This document shows positions 51,801 through 60,800 of a stretch of 64,000 nt of DNA, piece by piece; the stretch's first letter is position 1, and every line of letters begins with the position of its first letter. The DNA is taken from NCBI GenBank assembly GCA_030562195.1, contig CM060199.1, positions 29,966,338 through 30,030,337 on the forward strand, read 5' to 3'. This DNA comes from Nipponacmea schrenckii (taxonomy: Eukaryota; Mollusca; Gastropoda; Lottiidae). Below the pieces are notes generated by a model. The model saw only the letters and a list, made by a program, of their open reading frames with translations, made no database searches and was not told the DNA's origin. Both the position numbers and the translations under genes were made by a program.

Positions 51801-54800
51801 TTTTTAATGTAAACAAGGTGTGTAGCCCTATTTGAAGTTTCTGTTTAACTCTTAAATTTTCTACTTGCTGTTAAAAACAAAAGGTTAGACAAAAAATACA
51901 ACATTGTATCAGCATTTCTTATATCACCTGTAGGTATTTTAAATGGAAATCATCTGTGATTAGAAAATTTCAGGTCATATGTATTTTACAATATAGTATT
52001 TGTAATGTACAAAGTAAGATTATAGTACTATGACAAGCTATGTTACAAGTGTGAAATACAAGTGTTATATATTTGATATTGAACTAGGGTTGTTAGATAA
52101 ATACCATCTCGCTCCTAACTTCAATATTGGTTCATTTCCTTCAAATATAACAAATAGCTATTGTTAGTTCTACTACATTAACTAGCCACTGCGGTTTCAT
52201 TGACTTTCTCTATTTATACAAGTTCTAAACTTAGATATTTTTATTCTATACTTTCCCTCTTCAGGGATATTAACTTGAAATTAGTCAGTCATACTTGATC
52301 TTAACCCCAAAATGTCTATCCTTGCTTTAGGTAAAGATTTTAAAGTGCCCAACTTCTGAAAATTGTTACTGATTTCCGAAATTAAGCTCTTTCATTTTTC
52401 ATGACAACAATGGTTTTATGATCTGTTTTATCTGTTTTGGTTTTTTTTTTTTAATGCGTCTATGAAATCAAGACTAAATCAAGAAACGTTTGAGAGTTGG
52501 CTAGATTGTCCTGACATTTCAAGTCATATGAAAAACTGTGGCTAACAGTTGATATTCTGGTAGGAACATGTCAAGTCTAGTCTGCCAAGTTATTATTACT
52601 AATATTATTAACTTAATTAACTGTATATTATATCTCGAGCTCGTTATATAAACATTGACTTCAACATAGAATATTTATCATGTCACATTTATAACTTCAA
52701 GTAAAGGTCATATTATCAGTGGCTAACCAGTACACAACCACACAATTTTGATAAAACCATCTTGTGTGTCTAATAAAGCACAATGTCATGTTTTTGTTTT
52801 AAACCACAATGTTTTGCGTTGTATAAAACCAGATGTCGTATGTTGTTTTATCATGATGATCTGTGTTTTATTAAACAATGATGTTCTGTGTTGTATTAAA
52901 CTATGATGTTGAGTGTTGTATGAAACCATTATGTTGGGTGTTGTATTAAACCATGATGTCGTGTGTTGTTTTAAACCATGATGTTGTATGTTGTATTAAA
53001 CCATGATGTTGTATGTTGTATTAAACCATGATGTCGTATGTTTTTTAAACCATGATGTTGTATGTTGTATTAAACCATGATGTTGTGTGTTGTATTAAGC
53101 CATGATGTCATGTGTTGTATTAAACCATGATGTTGTGTGTTGTATGAAACCATGATGCCGTGTGTGGTATCAAACCATGATGTCATGTGTTGTATCAAAC
53201 CATGATGTCGTGTGTTGTATCAAACCATGATGCCGTGTGTGGTATGAAACAATATGTTGTGTGTTGTATGAAATCATGATGTCGTGTGTTGTATCAAACC
53301 ATGATGTTGTTTGTTGTATCAACCATGATGCCATGTGTTGTATCAAACCAGAATGTTGTGTGTTGTATGAAACCAGATCTATTGCAATTGGCTAAATTTA
53401 AAAATATTGTTGTCATCCTTAAATGTAGTATACCTTAAAGTGATGTGAATTTTGTGTTGAAACAGTCTGATGATGGTGATTATAAATCATCACAGAAGTT
53501 TGATATATAATTAGGTTAGAATGTCTTGCTGTGTATTAATATGTTCTAGTAAATTAAATCTATCAATATTTGATGATAGACCTTTTCCATCAGTATATTA
53601 TTACTGTTATACTGAGTTATATGACTTTTATACTTATCTATATATCACTTATAAGACATTTATTTCTCTTAAAACTCTGATTTATTTGAGTCCCTGTCTG
53701 TTGTGAAAGTTAGCAAGTTTGCCATGACATTAAAGGGATTGTTAACAGATTTCTAAAATTTTTATGTGTATTGAGGGACATAGATTATCACCATTTTCAG
53801 AGAGATGTTTATGGTTCTTGCAATTTGATTAACACTAACCATTTTTTACATCACAGTAGCAAAGAGTCTTATGTTATTAGCAGTTTTTGCAATATCATCA
53901 TCATGAAAGATTAAGTTTCAGTTGAATTGCAAGATCCACAGAGGTTTAACTGAAAAAAAATTGTGTAAATTGATGTTAACCCTAATACACAAAGAGCTTT
54001 TAGAAAACTTTTTTACAATCGCTTTTAGGCCCTGATTCCAATCAAAGCGTCTATAACATGTCAAATAGATTGGCTGAGGTTTCTTGGAAAAGATTCTTGT
54101 TCCAATTTTGATTGGGTAATATTTAGCTATGGATACATAATTTTCCCCACTTGTTTTACCTTGGTCTCAAGAAAATATGGCGAATAGGGTGTGGTTTGGA
54201 CAAAATGGCTAATATTCCATGAAATGGCTTTAAATGCTTCTTCTTTTCCTCATTGCACCTCATTGCATTCCTCAATGACTTTCAGAAAAAAAGTCTTAAA
54301 AAGCTCTTCATGTTACAAAAGACAAGACCTTATGTGCTGCAGGCAGTAAAAATCAATCTACAGAAAGAATAAGCCTTATCTTTTAAAATTTGCTTCATTC
54401 CTCAAGGTGACAAAGCTAGAAGGGAATATTAAGTAAGAATTATGATTGGTATTGGTACTGAAGATGACTATGTATATTAATTGTCTAGCATTAGTAAGAT
54501 GTAATATTCCTAACATGATATTTTATCCCAGGATGTTTGTAGATTACCTTATGAATATTCTAGGCTTAATTTTAACACCAGCTTTTCTGACAATCGATAG
54601 TAATATTCTGGGGAATTCTGCCAGTTTTCATTATCTTTATTGAGAGAATATAGTTTATGGTTATCATAATTATATCACAGATACCAACTTTGTATGAACT
54701 AATGTTAAAGAAGGGACAAAAAGTTCAATATTCTTCTTTTTTGGGCTTTATTTTTGCGTCTCGTCTGCTTAGATTTTAATAGTTTTTTCGGCATTAGTAA

Positions 54801-57800
54801 ATTAGTCATGGACACTATGGCAGCTTTTTATACATTGACTGTTTAACAGGGTGTTTCACCTTTTCCCTTCTATTACTTTCTGTGAAGAATCCTTCATTGG
54901 CATGTAAGAAGCACAGATATACACAAATAAAAACAAATCATTTTGGATGCATACTTCTGGAATATTTATTATTTTTGATGTTTCAATGTGGTCTCACACT
55001 GTGATCAGGAATGCATTCCGATAACAGTTTGAGAACCACATTTGCATGTGTATTGGGGACATTCATAAAATCAATTTTAACCATTCCAGTTTTCAATCAG
55101 ATGTCTGTAGATAGTTCTCTCAATTCCAATAAAACTAAGCGTTTAATGATGTCACTAATGCAAAGTCCTAATGTAATATGAGCAGAGCTTGTGATTGGTG
55201 ATGTCATCATTCACTTAGTTTGTCTTTAACCAAGTGATAGCTCTACTTAGACATATATATATTAACAACACTGGCCATGTGTAAGAGAAAATTACTATAG
55301 CCATGTCTTTAACTAATTATTTGTAATGGATTTCTAAATCAGTTGTCTAAACAACTGAGGTGGTTTCCCCAATTAGAACGGCTAGTGCAGTGCAGCCTGA
55401 GTAAAAGATAAAGTAATCAATGGTCATTGACTGACCAACACTGGACCGTTAGTCAAATACTGGAAATTGTTTATAGTAACCTCAGTGGTTGAAAGTTGAA
55501 TCTACAAACCCCCAGTGTCAATGTTTTAACCCAAACAAAAATAGATTAACATTCTCCTTTGAATTCTTATATCAACAGCCATAATCTTAAATAAACTATG
55601 AGACATGTTGTAGACTAGAATTTACTATTACTATGTACAAGTAATACTTGTTTTCACTGAACTAATGAAGAATTTACAACCATTCTCTTTCATTTCAGAC
55701 CTTGTTGTAAAACAAAAAAAAAACACTTCTGTTTAAATATTTTCTTATCTACAGAAAATCCTTATCTGATTACCCCATGAATAAGTTTTTCATGCATTTA
55801 ATATGGTTATGCCTTTAGTTATATGCCTTTAGCTATATCCCCTTAAATTAAGTATTATTTGGAAATGCTTAGCTTTTGAAATTATCACTAACTGTATAAT
55901 AAGCAGTGATCTCTTTGACATTCTTTATGAAAAAAGATAGACCAGTTACAAGTCGTTTCAATGAAATACAATGGAATGATTGATTGAATGGAAATGAAAG
56001 TTAAAGAACCAGTTAAAGGCATTGAAATACAGTTAACAGTTGAATAGTAGTGTAGCATAGTCTTGTCATCAACAAAACATCGTTTAAAAAAATATACGAT
56101 TGGGGGAAAAATAAATCAACATCATGGATCTAATTCTGATGGTTATAGAAAAGTTTTCTGTACCCGGTATCTACAACGGTCAAACCAAAACCAAAATGAT
56201 TCCAAAGGGATAGTTACTGGATTTTACACACAATATATGGCAATCAAATTATACCTTCTGCTTCCTCCTAGTTCAAAATACTTCAAAGACTTCAATAAAG
56301 ATCTCCCAAATGAATTCCCAATAGTTCGTTGACTGTTTTCAAAAGGATTAAAAATCTTAGTAATGTTCTTGTCCATGGTAGATAAGATCCCCATTTCATA
56401 ACCTCACATAAGCAATCTTTTAAATATTTGGATTATCTTGTCTCTTTCCAGCACCTAGTAATTTCATAACAAATCGATGTTGTCAAACATTAAAGTGCTG
56501 AGTCTCGACTAGTGATGTAGGCCAGTGCTTCTTTAGAAGAATATCTCCTATAACACCTGATACTACTGTATAACATATTTTCTAGTCTGATGATGGCTAA
56601 ATTGCCTGCTGTCAGTTAGTCATTTGAAATGGTTAAATGGGTTAACTTGACATTTTCATTAAAATGTTATCTAATGGGGATATTTTGAGATGGTTGAAAA
56701 AAGTTCTAATGATATCCCAGTTTCTTAGCCAAAATTTGAATTTTGTTTGCTGTGAACCAACCTGATTTCAATTAAACTTTTTTATGCATGTTTTGTTACT
56801 TTGTTTAAAATTTTAAAATCTGGAAATCTGCCCATTAAAGAATAATTATAGGCAAATAAAAGAAAACAGATTTTAGAAGGCATGTGGTCTTTATCAGACC
56901 ATATTTATATATGGTATCCATTAAAAATAAACTGTAAATTTGATACTTTTTGCACTTTTTTCTGTGTGGTAGCATTCTCATAACAGTGGTAGCTTTAGAG
57001 AGTACCACAATATCTAGACAACACCTGCTTAGAATGTTTTCATGTGTCAAATTGGAGTATGCACCTATTTATTTGGTGTGTTTTGAAATATATATTTATA
57101 GCAGGATTACTTCTATTATTGACATAAATGCAGAAAGAAGAATAAATTTACAATGCTAATGTTTGATAAATTTATAAACTGTTGAACAGAAGAATGATTT
57201 CATAGTGGGTCAACTAGATGAGTGGGGTCCCTCCCTGAAAAATTTGACCCCTATGTAAGTCAATTTAATGCTTTCATATATTAAAAGATTTCAAGATTTT
57301 GTTTTTGTATTTTCTGTCAAGGGGTGGATTTGGTTCAACCAGTCCATTTTCAAGTCTTGTTATTCTTGTTATTGGTGCACACTTTCTCATATAGCTCAGA
57401 CAATTCAAGATGTCAGAATAAGTGTAAATGTTTATCTTAAGACTTGAGGTTTGACTTTGATTGAAAATGGGCTGTGGCTATTTCTATAGGTTCACAACCT
57501 AACTTTTCCCCATTCAGTGAGGCAGGGTAAATTGGCTGTGATGCAAAATGTCTCTAGTGGTAGCTCAGTAAGGAGTTGGATTGTCGTCTGCAAGGCTATT
57601 GGGAGCTGTGAGTTTGAATATTGCTCATGGCAACACAATTTCTGATGCCATGTTTTCAGCAGTCTATCTAGTGCCGTCTGCTTTGAAGTCCTATTTCTGG
57701 CATACGCATGTACTTTAAAGGTCCTCAATACTAATGGCTGTGCACATTAAAATTGAAAATACAATCAATATAAATTTGAAACATTCCTAAGTTTTTATCT

Positions 57801-60800
57801 GTAAGCTAACATACTTGATAACATTCTGTTTTTCTTTGAAATTGTGATCTGGCTGTTATTCCTTGTTTAAAAATTGTTAACATTTGTTAAGTATTTTTTT
57901 AAAATGATGAAAACAATGCAAGTTCATGATTAGACTGTTTGTTGTTGGTGTTAAATTGGTAGTGATATTTAAAAAGTGGGTGGTCTGGTTTTTCAATTAC
58001 TGTAATGTCATAATGCTTACATGACTTAAAAATGTTTCTTTGCTCATTATTTTGGTAAGAGTTTCAAAATGTAGTTAACTTGACTTTAATGACTGTTCTA
58101 ATGTAACCCTGTACACTTTTAGGATATCGAATCCCAAAATACAGGTCATACACATGCCTAAAGTGAACTTTTTAACAAAATGTTTGAATAGACTTTGAGA
58201 GAATGTTTAATTTGGGTTAAGATTAAAATGTGCCTGAATGCTTATTACAATATTAAAGTATAGTTCTTGTTTAAATTGATTAAAGGGTGAAAAATGGATA
58301 ACTTTACCCAATGTCTTATTCCCTAATATTTAATTTTTATAATACAATTATGATTTTACACTAATCTCTTTGGATAACTAAACTTAATTCAAAATAAATT
58401 TTAGTAATTGACCTAACTAATCTAAATGACTGGAACACCAAAAACATCTCAAGTTAAGTCTTCCAGAATCAGGATAAACTGGCTTTTTTCTATTACCCAC
58501 TATTGAAAGATTTTATCAACCTTTCTTCATTCAATTTATAATCTTCTATAATATGAAAAGCATAACAAATAAATACAGTCTATTGTTGATCTTGTTATCT
58601 GATAAGTGTAAACACTCAAGTGAACTGGAAAACTTTGAAATATATTAGTATTTGATACATTACACTTTTTTTGCCAAAATAATACATGTATATATGTAAG
58701 ACAATTATATGGATAACAATTACTTTATTAAATAACTTATATTTGACTTCCTAGAGTGGCATTTAGTAATTGGTGAATGATTTATTGATAAAGACAATGA
58801 AACTATCGTCTTAATCAAGCAATTTATCGAATTATCTTTATCAATGATTGCTGGAATAAGACGAGAGAGTATCATCATTAAACGTCACAAGTTATTTAAT
58901 AAAGTAATTGTTATCCATATAATTGTATCCAGTTATGGTATATGTATATGAATTATCCACCAATTGCTAAGTGCCACACAAGGAAGATAAATATATATGC
59001 ACATGTACTTGTACCTCACAATTATGCTGAGGAGGATCATAAGTTTGAATATGTATTTTTTTTATATATTTCAGGTTTGATAAGATCCAGAGTGAAAGGA
59101 GCTAATGTTGCTAAAGCTCCAGTGTTAACATTTCTTGACAGTCATTGTGAATGTAATGAACATTGGTTAGAACCATTATTAGAACGGGTAGCTGAAGTAA
59201 GACATTATTTAATTGTTTGAAAGATGGTCCTGGACCATCCCAGTCAGAGCATTGAGTCAATGATATTTAGAAAATGCCTGAGGGGGGCCCAAAAAGGAGG
59301 TCTCTCTCCATAACTAGGCCAGAGGTCCACAAGCCCAAGAAGCCTACAGATCTCTCTGAATTTTCAGCTTAAGAGGGCTTGATTTTCATTTCAAAATTGA
59401 CCTTTCACAGGTCTAAGGGGGGTGGGGCCCAGGTGGCAACCCCTGAATACCACTATGGTAGTAGAAAGAATGAAATAGAGAAATTTTTACACTGAAATCG
59501 ATGATCTCTTGAAATACAGAAGAAATTGTCCAATCCACAATGCACATGGCATCAAACATTCTTGAAGATTTGAAACTTTCAGATTCTGAATAAGTTAGTA
59601 GTAATTTCTGAAATTGATGTTTTAGGATGCCACAAGAGTTGTTAGTCCCATAATAGATGTTATTAGTATGGATAATTTTGACTATATTGGAGCGTCTGCT
59701 GATTTAAAGGGAGGTAAGTCTAAGTTTGATATTCATTTTTAGACAACATTTGAAACATATATGTTGAGTTTGTTACTGTGAGTGGTAAAGAGAAAAAGTT
59801 AGATAATTTAGGAATTCCAGAATGTAGCAAAAAAGTGTCAAATTTTGCTGAAATCCTGCAATTAAGTGGAATTATCTGAATTATTTCAGGGTTTGATTGG
59901 AATCTAGTGTTTAAATGGGACTATATGACGCCTGACGAACGAAAGAAAAGATCATCAAATCCGATCTCACCCATCAGGTAGGAAGAAAATACACTCCATT
60001 GCCATACTGCATGATTAAAGTAGAAAATGGGAGTTACAAATACTGGTACATGTACCTACAATATATTATGTATAAAAAAAAATATAATCATATTGTATAT
60101 ATATACTTGTCTACCACTATTACTAGTTTAGTAATATTAATATGATAATATTCCATATAAATCTTTAATAAATTAACACCTAAATGTATATGTACTCTGG
60201 GCCATTAAACTCTTATTATTATAGTCCTCTCAAATAAAAAAACTACTCCCCTCGTTCACTCACAATATATTGTAATTACAGAACACCAATGATTGCTGGT
60301 GGATTATTTGTTATAAATAAAGGTTGGTTTGATAAATTAGGACAGTATGATCCTGAGATGAATGTATGGGGTGGGGAAAATTTAGGTAAGATAATCAGTA
60401 AGTGATGTAACAATCAAGAAGTCTCAAAATTTTGAGTCAATTCAAGATAGCTTCTTGTCATTTTCTGACTTAAACAAACTTGACTTACTACTGAATTTTC
60501 AAATAGATAACTAGATTTATTTCTGTTCATTTTAGGAAGGTATGAATAACAAACCTTAAGCATTACATGTATATGGCCACCCCTACCTAACTTGAACAGA
60601 GTCACTTAATTGCATTCTTGACAATCAAAATGGCTTGACAATTTTAGAAAGAAAATAACTGGCTCTTCCATTGCCTGCAAACAATGGTACGGATAAGATA
60701 GAAGACAATGACAATGTATACCATCATGGTGCAAAAAGCCATAGGGTTCATTGTATGTTACATAAAATTATACTAGTTGCTATACTTTTTTCACAATGGG

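Noticed and set aside
56063..56332. Possible extra exon within intron 5
   Set aside because: The ORF is hydrophilic, but the exon 5 to exon 6 join is already continuous in phase and matches GALNT2 without a gap.
57549..57625. A functional tRNA gene
   Set aside because: A and B box-like sequences are present, but the acceptor and arm stems do not pair and a SINE-like body follows.
58942..59220. 92-codon ORF with its own start
   Set aside because: Only 59075-59196 is exon 6; the upstream part is intron ending in a clear acceptor and the downstream part follows the donor.
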